A DNA stretch of 64,000 nt, from positions 932,501 to 996,500 of the forward strand of contig NZ_CP107932.1 of the NCBI RefSeq assembly GCF_036032445.1, written 5' to 3'. Each line of letters starts with the position of its first letter. The stretch's first letter is position 1. This DNA comes from Nocardia sp. NBC_00416 (GTDB lineage: Bacteria; Actinomycetota; Actinomycetes; Mycobacteriales; Mycobacteriaceae). Made by a program: the position numbers and the translations under genes. Below the pieces are notes generated by a model. That model was not told the DNA's origin. It saw only the letters and a program-made list of their open reading frames with translations, and did not search any database. This document shows, one piece after another, positions 43,180 through 50,700 of the stretch.

Positions 43180-43944
43180 ATGATGACCACGCATTTCTTC
43201 GCCGACACCGGCCTGCTGCTGGGACGATCCCTGCGCCACATCACGCGCAGCGTGGACACGATCATCACGACCACGATCATGCCGATCGCGTTCATGCTGC
43301 TGTTCGTCTACGTATTCGGCGGCGCGATCGACTCGGGGTCGGATTCCTACGTGCAGTACCTACTGCCCGGCATCCTGCTGATCACCATCGCCTCGGGCAT
43401 CTCCTACACCGCGTTCCGGCTCTTCCTGGACATGAAAAGCGGTATCTTCGAGCGGTTCCAATCCATGCCCATCGCACGGTCGTCGGTCCTGTGGGCCCAT
43501 GTCCTGACCTCGCTGGTCGCCAACCTGATCTCGCTCGTAGTGGTGGTGCTGGTCGCCCTGCTGATGGGCTTCCGGTCCGGCGCCGGAATACTCGCCTGGT
43601 TCGCGGTCGCCGGCATCCTGATCCTGTTCACCCTCGCGCTGACCTGGATCGCGGTCATCCCCGGCTTGTCCGCGAAGACCCCGGACGGCGCGAGCGCCTT
43701 CTCCTATCCGCTGATCTTCCTGCCGTTCATCAGCTCGGCCTTCGTGCCGACCGACACCATGCCCGGCCCGCTCCGCGCCTTCGCCGAAAACCAGCCGGTG
43801 ACATCCATCATCAACGCCATCCGTGACCTGTTCGCCCAGCAACCGGTCGGCACCGATATCTGGATCGCCCTCGGCTGGTGCGTCGGCATCCTCATCGTGG
43901 CTTACCTCTTCGCCATGACCACCTATCGCCGCAAGATCTCCTAG
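43180..43944 (+). CDS. ABC-2-type permease (DrrB-like)
   Basis: A protein of 254 residues with six membrane helices and the ABC-2 pattern. SLRHITRSVDTIITTTIMPIAFMLLF opens it, MKSGIFERFQSMPIARSSVLWAHV is the conserved cytoplasmic loop, and LIFLPFISSAFVPTDTMPGPLRAFAENQPVT the classic DrrB C-terminal motif. It probably exports a hydrophobic compound that also acts as the PadR inducer. It is the last gene before a strong hairpin. Confidence 0.93.
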   Translation: MMTTHFFADTGLLLGRSLRHITRSVDTIITTTIMPIAFMLLFVYVFGGAIDSGSDSYVQYLLPGILLITIASGISYTAFRLFLDMKSGIFERFQSMPIARSSVLWAHVLTSLVANLISLVVVVLVALLMGFRSGAGILAWFAVAGILILFTLALTWIAVIPGLSAKTPDGASAFSYPLIFLPFISSAFVPTDTMPGPLRAFAENQPVTSIINAIRDLFAQQPVGTDIWIALGWCVGILIVAYLFAMTTYRRKIS

Positions 43945-43968
43945 GGATATCGGAGCGGGTCAGAGCGT

Positions 43969-44000
43969 CCGACAGTCCCGGCGAGTGCCGGGACTGTCGG
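43969..44000. terminator. 14-bp perfect hairpin after the exporter operon
   Basis: Arms at 43969-43982 and 43987-44000 (CCGACAGTCCCGGC and its complement) enclose a GAGT loop. It lies 25 bases after the permease stop and about 80 bases before the convergent secreted-peptide gene. It lacks a U-tract but has the form of an actinobacterial intrinsic terminator. Confidence 0.75.
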
Positions 44001-44083
44001 CGTTGCGGTCCGCGGTCATCACCTGTGGCGCCCGGACCGGGCTGTAGCGATTCGCAGATCTACGCCACCGGCCCGGCGGAGGG

Positions 44084-44419
44084 TCAGGGCAGAACCTGCG
44101 GGATCACCTCGGGGTGGAAATAGCCGACCAGGGCACCGATCACGGAGCCGAGGAGCGAGCCGCCGGACCCGGTGGCAGACCCGACGGCGGAACCGACCGA
44201 GCCGCCCGCGGACGAGCCGTTCAGGACTGGATCGGGAATCAGGGCGTGCGGGTTGGTGGCGATGTCCTCGCTTTTCTGCAGTGGAATACCGGCCACGGGT
44301 GTGGCCTGCCGGGTTACGGCGTCAGCGGAGGACGGGCCCGCGACGGCAACCGTCGCGGCCAACGGCAGCGCACTGAAGGCCACCACGCCTATCGCCTTGG
44401 CCAGGCTATTTCGCATCAT
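44084..44419 (-). CDS. Small secreted Gly/Ser-rich protein
   Basis: A protein of 111 residues with a clear signal peptide (MMRNSLAKAIGVVAFSALPL, cleavage near AxA at about 35). The mature peptide of about 75 residues has a GSVGSAVGSATGSGGSLLGS run ending in FHPEVIPQVLP. It belongs to no family I recognise. Similar small Gly-rich exported peptides are common in Nocardia. Whether the first or second ATG (44419 or 44416) is used cannot be decided. Confidence 0.65.
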   Translation of the reverse strand: MMRNSLAKAIGVVAFSALPLAATVAVAGPSSADAVTRQATPVAGIPLQKSEDIATNPHALIPDPVLNGSSAGGSVGSAVGSATGSGGSLLGSVIGALVGYFHPEVIPQVLP

Positions 44420-44639
44420 TGTCTTGCCAGCCTCTCCGACCCTCGGAACAGGCGAGGGCGTAACACAGGGGCCGGATTGCTTCCGGCTGCCTGAATAATA
44501 GGCAGGTGGGGGAGGGGTTCGATCGTAACCTGTGACCGATGATAGGGCGGGGCAGTCGAATTCGTGATCGGTCGGCCGCGGCGGCTGGTCGATTCCGACC
44601 CGAAACCGCGGTCGGTGTGGTGGTCTCCGAGGAGCGCGG

Positions 44640-44938
44640 CCGGTGATCGAACAGCGGGACGCGACGGAGTTCGCTCGTGGCGATGGACTGGATGTGCACC
44701 TCGTCGGGGTCGTCGAAGAGACGCATCGCTGAGGTTCCACAGCCCGGCGGCCCGGGCCTGCCGCTTCAGGTCCTCCACGATCGGCGGGACGACATGATCG
44801 CCGGGCCCGGCGTCGCGGCGGTGGGCGAGGTGATCGGCCTCGGCCGGAAACACCCGTTCACCCCTGAACGCGCCGTGCGCTCGTGCAGTTCCAGCGCCTG
44901 CGGTGGGTGGGCAGGAAGTTCGTACCCGGGCATGAACA
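44640..44938 (-). pseudogene. Acyl-CoA dehydrogenase, internally deleted remnant
   Basis: The minus strand from GTG 44938 gives FMPGYELPAHPPQALELHER. After a frameshift near 44860 it continues ERVFPAEADHLAHRRDAGPG and PPIVEDLKRQARAAGLWNL. This is the N-terminal helical domain of the acyl-CoA dehydrogenase subgroup that pairs with kinase-like phosphotransferases. In a third frame directly after it comes FDDPDEVHIQSIATSELRR, the characteristic C-terminal end of the same family. About 300 central residues, including the catalytic ones, are missing. Confidence 0.75.
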
Positions 44939-44950
44939 CCTTCTGAACAT

Positions 44951-44970
44951 CACCGATCGATTGATCGGTG
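44951..44970. promoter_or_regulatory. Operator-like dyad CACCGATCGATTGATCGGTG
   Basis: The core of a perfect 26-base inverted repeat (11-base arms, loop GATT, 44948-44973). It sits just upstream of the acyl-CoA dehydrogenase remnant and 31 bases beyond the end of the XRE-TetR gene. It agrees at 15 of 20 positions with the site at 45935-45954 in the regulator's own promoter, which argues for an operator rather than a terminator. Confidence 0.6.
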
Positions 44971-45000
44971 ATGAACTGTATTCCTGCTCCGGAGGGGCCG

Positions 45001-45849
45001 TCAACGGGGGACGCGGACGAGATCGAGCGCGAAGTCGATGTACTGCCGGGCGACCGCCTCGGGGGTGAGTCCTCCGGTCGGTGACCACCACTGCGGCAAC
45101 GAGGTGCACAGCGTCACCACCGCGCGGGCGGCTTCCCGGGGCAGTGGTGTCCGCATCGCGCCGCGCCGGCATCCCTCGTTGACCTCGTCTTCGACCATAT
45201 GCTGCACGTTCCGCCGGGCCGCTACGATCCGGGCGCGATGCGGTTCCTCCAGGCTGCGCATCTCGCTCGCGCCGATGAACCCCAGTTCCCGGCGGTGGGC
45301 ATGGTAGAGGGCGAGGCATTCGACCAGCCGCTCCAGGCGTTCGACCGGCCCGTCGCCCTCTGTCCGCGCCGCGCGGCAGCGTCCCTGGAGATCGTCCATG
45401 GTCATATCCAGGAGCGCGACCAGTAGATGCTGTTTGGTCGGCCAGTGGTGGTAGACGCCCGCGACCGACAAACCCGCCCGGTCGGCGATATCGCGGATCG
45501 ACGACCCGTGGTAGCCGAGTTCGACGAAGGCGTTGAGTGCGCCCGCGACGGGTGGGGCGAGGTTCAGTGGCGGGAAGTCCCGCCACTGCCCATCGGTCTC
45601 GACCTGCACCGGCGCATCGGTACGCAGGCTCGCGGGATCGGTCTCGAACAGCCGGGCGGCGGTGGCGAGCCGATCATCGCCGATCCTTGCGCGGCCGTTC
45701 TCGATCGCGCTCCAGGTGCCGATGCTGACCCCGATTTCGGGGACGACCTCGCGGATCGTGAGGCCTTTGCGCTGCCTGGCCGCGCGAAGTCGCCGGCCGA
45801 GGGCTTCGCGGCCCGCGGCTCCGTCGTGCGCGTTCTGCTCTCCGGCCAC
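45001..45849 (-). CDS. XRE-TetR fusion transcriptional regulator
   Basis: A protein of 282 residues with two DNA-binding modules. An XRE-type helix-turn-helix (about 15-75, LGRRLRAARQRKGLTIREVV and GTWSAIENGRARIGDDRLATAARLF) precedes a complete TetR domain (about 95-280, with ELGYHGSSIRDIADRAGLSVAGVYHHWPTK split over its helix-turn-helix). GTG 45849 has AAAGGAG seven bases upstream and is preferred over ATG 45894. Such fusions occur in actinobacterial lipid regulators. It diverges from the phosphotransferase gene and probably controls it together with the former acyl-CoA dehydrogenase. Confidence 0.88.
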   Translation of the reverse strand: MAGEQNAHDGAAGREALGRRLRAARQRKGLTIREVVPEIGVSIGTWSAIENGRARIGDDRLATAARLFETDPASLRTDAPVQVETDGQWRDFPPLNLAPPVAGALNAFVELGYHGSSIRDIADRAGLSVAGVYHHWPTKQHLLVALLDMTMDDLQGRCRAARTEGDGPVERLERLVECLALYHAHRRELGFIGASEMRSLEEPHRARIVAARRNVQHMVEDEVNEGCRRGAMRTPLPREAARAVVTLCTSLPQWWSPTGGLTPEAVARQYIDFALDLVRVPR

Positions 45850-45934
45850 TCCGTGCTCCTTTCGCGGTGGGATGAGCGTAGTCGCCGTTGACATCGCTGC
45901 GGGCCATGGGCTAGCTTCCAGTTCTGTTCAAACC

Positions 45935-45954
45935 TACCGTTCGATCGCTCGGTT
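45935..45954. promoter_or_regulatory. Operator-like site TACCGTTCGATCGCTCGGTT
   Basis: An imperfect dyad (arms ACCGTTCGA and TCGCTCGGT, 7 of 9 pairs) in the divergent promoter between the XRE-TetR regulator and the phosphotransferase. It shares the pattern ACCGnTCGATnGnTCGGT with the dyad at 44951-44970, so both are probably bound by the same regulator. Confidence 0.6.
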
Positions 45955-45967
45955 CAGGAGATTGGTC

Positions 45968-46993
45968 ATGTCGGATACGGCTCTACCGGGGATCTCGGTG
46001 CCGCTGCTCGAGGAATTTCTGCGCACCGCGGCGCCCGGATTGCTGAACGGCCCGTTGCGGGTCGAATTGCTCGCCGGCGGCCGGTCCAATCTGACCTATC
46101 TGCTCACGGACGGAACCGGTCGCTGGGTGCTGCGCCGGCCACCGCTCGGGCACGTGCTCGCCACCGCGCACGATATGGACCGCGAGTACCGGGTGCTGCG
46201 GGCACTGCATCCGACCGACGTCCCCGTCCCGAAGCCACTGGTGATCGCCGGAGCGGAGATCATCGGCGCGCCCTTCTACGTCATGGAGTTCGCGTCGGGG
46301 GTCGTGCTCCGTGACCGCGCGCAACTGGACGCGTTCGGCGCCGCGGCCGAACAACTCGCCGCCGAACTGGTCACCACCCTGGGCCGCTTGCACCGGCTCG
46401 CCCCCGAATCCGTGGGCCTGGGTGACCTGGGGCGGCCGGCCGGGTATCTCGAACGCCAACTGCGCCGCTGGGCGGCTCAGTTGGACGCGTCGCACAGTCG
46501 TGATCTGCCGGATCTCACGAGTCTGGGGGAGCGGCTGGGTCGCATACTGCCCACCGGGCAGGCGCCGGCGATCGTGCACGGTGACTATCGCCTCGACAAT
46601 GTGGTGGTCGATCCGGCCGGCGGCCGGGTGGCCGGTGTCCTGGACTGGGAAATGGCCACGATCGGTGACCCGCTGACCGATCTCGCCTCGATGGTCGTGT
46701 GGTGGGACGGTATCCGCGGGCTGGACAGCCCGGTCGCGGCGGTCCCCGGTGATGTCCCCGGGTATCCCGCCGGCGACACCCTGGTCGCGACGTATGCCAG
46801 GGAGACCGGCCGCGACCTGACCGAATTCGGCTGGTATCTGGGATTCGCCTACTACAAGATCGCGGCGATCTTCGAGGGGATCCACTACCGCGCGCAGCAG
46901 GGTCTGACCGTGGGAGACGGCTTCGACCGGCTCGGCGCGCTGGTCCCCGCCCTGGTCGAACGCGGTCATGCGGCGGTCACCGAATTCGCCTGA
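45968..46993 (+). CDS. Kinase-like (APH-fold) phosphotransferase of the acyl-CoA dehydrogenase-linked type
   Basis: A protein of 341 residues with the APH-like kinase fold. GGRSNLTYLLTDGTGRWVLRRPP covers the nucleotide loop and Lys-equivalent region, VHGDYRLDNVVV is the Brenner catalytic loop (Asp base and Asn) and LDWEMATIGDPLTDLA the metal-binding segment. Proteins of this type, related to the N-terminal part of ACAD10/11, phosphorylate 4-hydroxyacyl-CoAs so that an acyl-CoA dehydrogenase partner can isomerise them. Here the neighbouring dehydrogenase gene is a remnant. ATG 45968 has AGGAG seven bases upstream. Confidence 0.88.
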   Translation: MSDTALPGISVPLLEEFLRTAAPGLLNGPLRVELLAGGRSNLTYLLTDGTGRWVLRRPPLGHVLATAHDMDREYRVLRALHPTDVPVPKPLVIAGAEIIGAPFYVMEFASGVVLRDRAQLDAFGAAAEQLAAELVTTLGRLHRLAPESVGLGDLGRPAGYLERQLRRWAAQLDASHSRDLPDLTSLGERLGRILPTGQAPAIVHGDYRLDNVVVDPAGGRVAGVLDWEMATIGDPLTDLASMVVWWDGIRGLDSPVAAVPGDVPGYPAGDTLVATYARETGRDLTEFGWYLGFAYYKIAAIFEGIHYRAQQGLTVGDGFDRLGALVPALVERGHAAVTEFA

Positions 46994-47034
46994 CCGCAAA
47001 GCACATCCGATGAGAGACCACAGAACGTCTCGAC

Positions 47035-47142
47035 GTGACGACACTGAACGCCGATGTCCGGGGAAGCCTCGGCATCGGTCTGGCGATCGCGCTGCGGGCC
47101 GCACGTGACGGCGCGACACTTTCGACTGCCGACGGTGCGTGA
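47035..47142 (+). pseudogene. SDR gene remnant (35 codons)
   Basis: GTG 47035 to TGA 47140-47142 encodes 35 residues, ending in GIGLAIALRAARDGATLSTA. This matches the first Rossmann helix of hydroxysteroid-type short-chain dehydrogenases (SRGIGLAIALRAARDGANVAL). The nucleotide-binding strand just before it is mostly missing and the protein stops after the helix. The product would be non-functional. Confidence 0.6.
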
Positions 47143-47221
47143 CGCCGGGCCGGACGGTCGCGACATCGTGACGAGTCACTTGTCGCTGGACGTGCTTCGC
47201 CGTAGGCGGGTCCGTCCGCGG

Positions 47222-48790
47222 TCAGTACAGGTCGACTCCGTCCCACAGGTTCCGGGTCGGGTACGGGTCGTCGACGACGGCGGGTTGCAGGTCCAGTCGC
47301 ATGGTGGTCCTGCGGGTGTGCTCGTAACGCGGCCAGTTCGTTCGGCCGGTGCCGGCGAACTGCACCCACATGCTGTGTACGAGGTCGGCCAGTTGCTGGG
47401 GCGGGTTCGGCCCGGTGATCCATTGCATTCGCCGGTCGTGCAACTGGTCGAAGACGAAGGGAACCTCGAGGAAATGGCAGGCTCCGAGACTGCCACCGAA
47501 TTGTGGCGAGCGCCAAGCGAATTCGTACATATAGGTGGCTGCTGGAGCATCGGCCCGGGCGTCGGCGAGCCGGAGGCCGGGGACGGTGTAGAACCAGTCC
47601 GCCTGCAGGATTGCCAGCAACGCACCGGGATCGGCGTCCGGGTAGGCGGTGCGGTAGGCGGGCAGCGCCCGGTCGACGGGCAGCCGGTACAGACTCATCG
47701 CGGTGGTCAATTCCGCTTCGGTGACCGAGTCGAGGCTGCGGAAAGGCACCAGCGACAGGCGCCCCTCCTCGCTGTTGTGGCCGAGCAGCACATCGACCGC
47801 GGCGCCGGCTCCAGCGGTGACGGCGTCGATGGGCTTGGCGGGCAGGGTGGCGTCGTCGAGGGTGGGCCGCCACATGTTGACGCGGCACCCCGGCTCGCCG
47901 CCCCAGCGTTGCGGATCCGGTTGTCGCGCAAGATCTCTCATGAGCGCGGACTGAGCGGCGAGCACGCGCTCGACACCGGCCGCGGCAACGGCGGCGCGGC
48001 TCGGCGGCGTGCCCAGCTTCGCGGCGAGGCGGTGTCCGATCTCGCGGGCGGTTTCGGTGGAGTGACAGAGATTGCCCGCACCGCTTTCCATGATTGCGCG
48101 CCGGAACAGCCCGTCGGCCCGCGGCATCGCCATCAGGGTGGCGACGGCCATCGCGCCGGCGGACTGCCCGGAGATGGTGACCTTGCCGGGGTCGCCGCCG
48201 AAGGCGGAGATATTGTCGCGCACCCATTCCAGCGCCATGATCTGGTCCAGCAGGCCGACATTGGCCACGCCGTCGTCGAGGAACAGGAATCCTTCGGCGC
48301 CGAGCCGGTAGTTGATCGCGACGAATACCACGCCGTCGCGGGCGAAGGCCCGGCCGTCGTAGAGGCCGTTGCTTCCGGTGTCGAAACCGCCGCCGAAGAT
48401 CCACACCAGCACCGGCAGGCGCGCCGAGCCCGGCTCCGGGGTCCAGATGTTCAGGTTGAGGTATTCCGGCCCGGGAACCGGTGGCGCGAAGAAGTCCATC
48501 GGCGGCGGGGTGGGCGGCTGCGGCGGCGTGGGCCCGAAGGCCAGTGCCTCGCGGACGCCGGTCCACGGCTGGACCGGGCGCGGTGGTCGATAGCGGTCAA
48601 CAACCTGCGGGGGCGCGGCGTAGGGCACGCCTTTGAACGCGTGGACGCCTGCGGTGACGCTGCCCCGTATCCGCCCGGCTCGCGTCGCGACGACCGATTC
48701 GGCTGTGCCGCCGGCACCGCATCCGGTGACCGTCGACGCGGCAAGCGCGCACGCCGCGGTCGTGCCGCGAAGAAATCTCCGGCGGTTCAC
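47222..48790 (-). CDS. Carboxylesterase type B, Tat-exported lipoprotein
   Basis: A protein of 522 residues. The N-terminus combines a twin-arginine motif (NRRRFLRG) with a lipobox (TVTGC, Cys24), so the enzyme is exported folded and lipid-anchored. The carboxylesterase B domain has LPVLVWIFGGGFDTGS (oxyanion hole), EYLNLNIWTP, and nucleophile elbow GQSAGA (Ser210). It hydrolyses carboxylic esters at the cell surface. Its start overlaps the upstream alpha/beta hydrolase stop by four bases, forming a two-esterase operon under the divergent TetR. Confidence 0.92.
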   Translation of the reverse strand: MNRRRFLRGTTAACALAASTVTGCGAGGTAESVVATRAGRIRGSVTAGVHAFKGVPYAAPPQVVDRYRPPRPVQPWTGVREALAFGPTPPQPPTPPPMDFFAPPVPGPEYLNLNIWTPEPGSARLPVLVWIFGGGFDTGSNGLYDGRAFARDGVVFVAINYRLGAEGFLFLDDGVANVGLLDQIMALEWVRDNISAFGGDPGKVTISGQSAGAMAVATLMAMPRADGLFRRAIMESGAGNLCHSTETAREIGHRLAAKLGTPPSRAAVAAAGVERVLAAQSALMRDLARQPDPQRWGGEPGCRVNMWRPTLDDATLPAKPIDAVTAGAGAAVDVLLGHNSEEGRLSLVPFRSLDSVTEAELTTAMSLYRLPVDRALPAYRTAYPDADPGALLAILQADWFYTVPGLRLADARADAPAATYMYEFAWRSPQFGGSLGACHFLEVPFVFDQLHDRRMQWITGPNPPQQLADLVHSMWVQFAGTGRTNWPRYEHTRRTTMRLDLQPAVVDDPYPTRNLWDGVDLY

Positions 48791-49758
48791 GCGTTTTCGT
48801 CCTCTCTTCGCGCGAAGGACGCTCGGAGGAATTCGTGGATATCGGCTCGCGCGTTCTCGGCCTCGGGCGTCGTGCCCGGCGTGGTGAGGAATGCGTGTGG
48901 TGCTCCGGGGTATTCGATGATCCGCGTGGGTGTCCCGGCCGCCCGCAGCCGTTCGGCGTAGCGGCGGCCCTGATCGGCGACCGCGTCGTGGGTCGGTACC
49001 ACCACGAGTGCGGGAGCCAGCCCGTCGAGATCTTCGGCATACAGCGGCGACAGCGCCCGCGCGTCGGTGCCCGGTGGAACCGCCAGCCGCTGGAAGAGTT
49101 CCAGCTGCGCGGTGACGGCCGTGGGGGTGTCGGCGTACTCGATCATCGAGGCGTAGTCGAACATCGTGCCGGTGACGTCGACAGCGGGATTGACCAGCAC
49201 CTGCGCCTGCAGCCGTAACCCGGACGCTGTGGCGCGGATCGCCGTCAGGGCGCTGATCAACGCACCGAAGCTTTCACCGAACACGGCGGTCCGCGCGGGG
49301 TCGATGCCCCAGTGCGCGGCGTGCCGCAGCACATGCCCGAGCACGTCCCAGCCGTCCTCGGCGGCAGCCGACATGGGCGTATTCCGGTCGAGGAGGCGAT
49401 GCTCGACCGAGACGACGACAGCCGGCAGGTGCGCGGCGAGATAGCTGTTGGCCCAATCGCATTGCACTGCCGTGCCCACGAAGCTGCCCCCGTGCACGTG
49501 GACGACGAGTGGCAGAGCGGTCCTCGTGTTGTCGCGCTCGGACGAGGGCCGATACACCCGGACGGGGAGTTCGCGGCCGGGCAGCCGCACCTTCTGCCAC
49601 GTGATGGCGGCGCCGGGATCGGGGGTCCCGAGGATCGCTCGCGCCGGCGCCGACGCCCGGAATCGGTTCTCCGCCGCACGGTAGGCGGCCAGGTCCTCGG
49701 CCGTGACAGTCGCATAGTCCGGCTGTCGCGGTCGTTCGATGTGGACGGCTTCGCTCAT
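48787..49758 (-). CDS. Alpha/beta hydrolase (HSL-like esterase)
   Basis: A protein of 323 residues of the hormone-sensitive-lipase group. The oxyanion motif HGGSF is at 89-93, nucleophile elbow GESFGA has Ser163, an Asp lies in PTHDAVADQG, and the His in PGAPHAFLTT completes the triad. It has no signal peptide, so it is a cytoplasmic esterase working beside the exported one encoded downstream. The ATG at 49758 has GAGGAGCC upstream and is preferred to the longer frame, which runs through the operators. Confidence 0.9.
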   Translation of the reverse strand: MSEAVHIERPRQPDYATVTAEDLAAYRAAENRFRASAPARAILGTPDPGAAITWQKVRLPGRELPVRVYRPSSERDNTRTALPLVVHVHGGSFVGTAVQCDWANSYLAAHLPAVVVSVEHRLLDRNTPMSAAAEDGWDVLGHVLRHAAHWGIDPARTAVFGESFGALISALTAIRATASGLRLQAQVLVNPAVDVTGTMFDYASMIEYADTPTAVTAQLELFQRLAVPPGTDARALSPLYAEDLDGLAPALVVVPTHDAVADQGRRYAERLRAAGTPTRIIEYPGAPHAFLTTPGTTPEAENARADIHEFLRASFARREDENA

Positions 49759-49782
49759 ATCGGCTCCTCTGTCGGAAATCAT

Positions 49783-49836
49783 CAAACCTACGTTGTAGGT
49801 TTGCTCGGCGACGGTATATCCTACGACGTAGGTTTG
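49783..49836. promoter_or_regulatory. Two TetR operators in the esterase/TetR divergent promoter
   Basis: Site 1 (49783-49803) is a perfect dyad, CAAACCTAC-GTT-GTAGGTTTG. Site 2 (49816-49836) keeps the right arm exactly (GTAGGTTTG) with the same 3-base spacer, and the left arm matches over CCTAC only. Centre spacing is 33 bases, about three helical turns, so two dimers would sit on the same DNA face. Confidence 0.8.
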
Positions 49837-49855
49837 GCAAGGGAAGGGAACGAAC

Positions 49856-50584
49856 GTGGTCAGGCGCACCCAGGGCACATCGGCAGGGCTCAGCCGTGAG
49901 CGCATCGCGGCCGCCGCTGTGGCACTCGTCGACCGCGACGGCCTGGAGCGCTTCGGGGTACGGCGGCTCGCCGACGAGCTCGGGGTCGACCCGATGTCGA
50001 TCTACAACCACATCAAGGGCAAAGCGGCGCTGCTGGACGCGGTCTCCGAAACCGTGCTCGCCGAGATGGCGGTCGATATCGAGGACGCACCCGAGACCTG
50101 GGAAGGGATCGCCCGCGCGACGATGCACCGCTACCGCGAGATCGCCTACCGCCACCCGCATGTGGTCCGGCTGCTGGCAACTCGGCCGCAAACCTCACCG
50201 CCGGCGCTCGCCGCGCTGGAACGGCTGGTCACCGCGATGCGCGCGGCGGGTCTGCCCGGCCACGTCATCGCCGACGCGCCGATGATCCTGTTCGGCTTCC
50301 TCAACGGATATCTGCTGGCTGTCCTCGGTGGTGGCGGCGACCGAGCCGCAACCGTGCCGACGATCGACCCGGCGCTGTACCCCGCGATGGCGGCTCTCGC
50401 GCCCGAGCTGGGTGACTTCGGCTCTGTCACGGAATTCGACCGGCTCCTCGACGCCGTGCTCGGCGGGATCCGGGACCGGGCGGCCCGCGACCGGACCGCC
50501 GAACGCGCAGGCCGTATCGACGTGCGGGAGAAACGACCCGCCGCTCGTCGCGGCGCTGTCCGGCCCGCAGGCTCGGTCGGATAG
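49856..50584 (+). CDS. TetR-family regulator (TetR_C_1-like)
   Basis: A protein of 242 residues. The helix-turn-helix RLADELGVDPMSIYNHIKGKAALLDAV (about 41-67) is typical of the class-A tetracycline-repressor-like subgroup, followed by a C-terminal ligand domain. The final 25 residues are basic and low-complexity. GTG 49856 has GGGAAGGGA upstream. It diverges from the esterase pair across two clear operators, so autorepression plus esterase control is expected. The inducer is unknown. Confidence 0.9.
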   Translation: MVRRTQGTSAGLSRERIAAAAVALVDRDGLERFGVRRLADELGVDPMSIYNHIKGKAALLDAVSETVLAEMAVDIEDAPETWEGIARATMHRYREIAYRHPHVVRLLATRPQTSPPALAALERLVTAMRAAGLPGHVIADAPMILFGFLNGYLLAVLGGGGDRAATVPTIDPALYPAMAALAPELGDFGSVTEFDRLLDAVLGGIRDRAARDRTAERAGRIDVREKRPAARRGAVRPAGSVG

Positions 50585-50700
50585 CCGCCCGAACACGACC
50601 CGGCTGCGGCAACGGGATCTCGAACTGGTGCGGCCTCGATCGAGCCGACAGCGACGCCGTAGCTCGTCGTCTGCTCTGCTGCCCGACCCGGTAGCTTCCG

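Noticed and set aside
47054..48961. Long plus-strand open frame opposite the carboxylesterase
   Set aside because: It is the complementary frame of the esterase gene, which has a Tat signal, lipobox and catalytic motifs on the minus strand.
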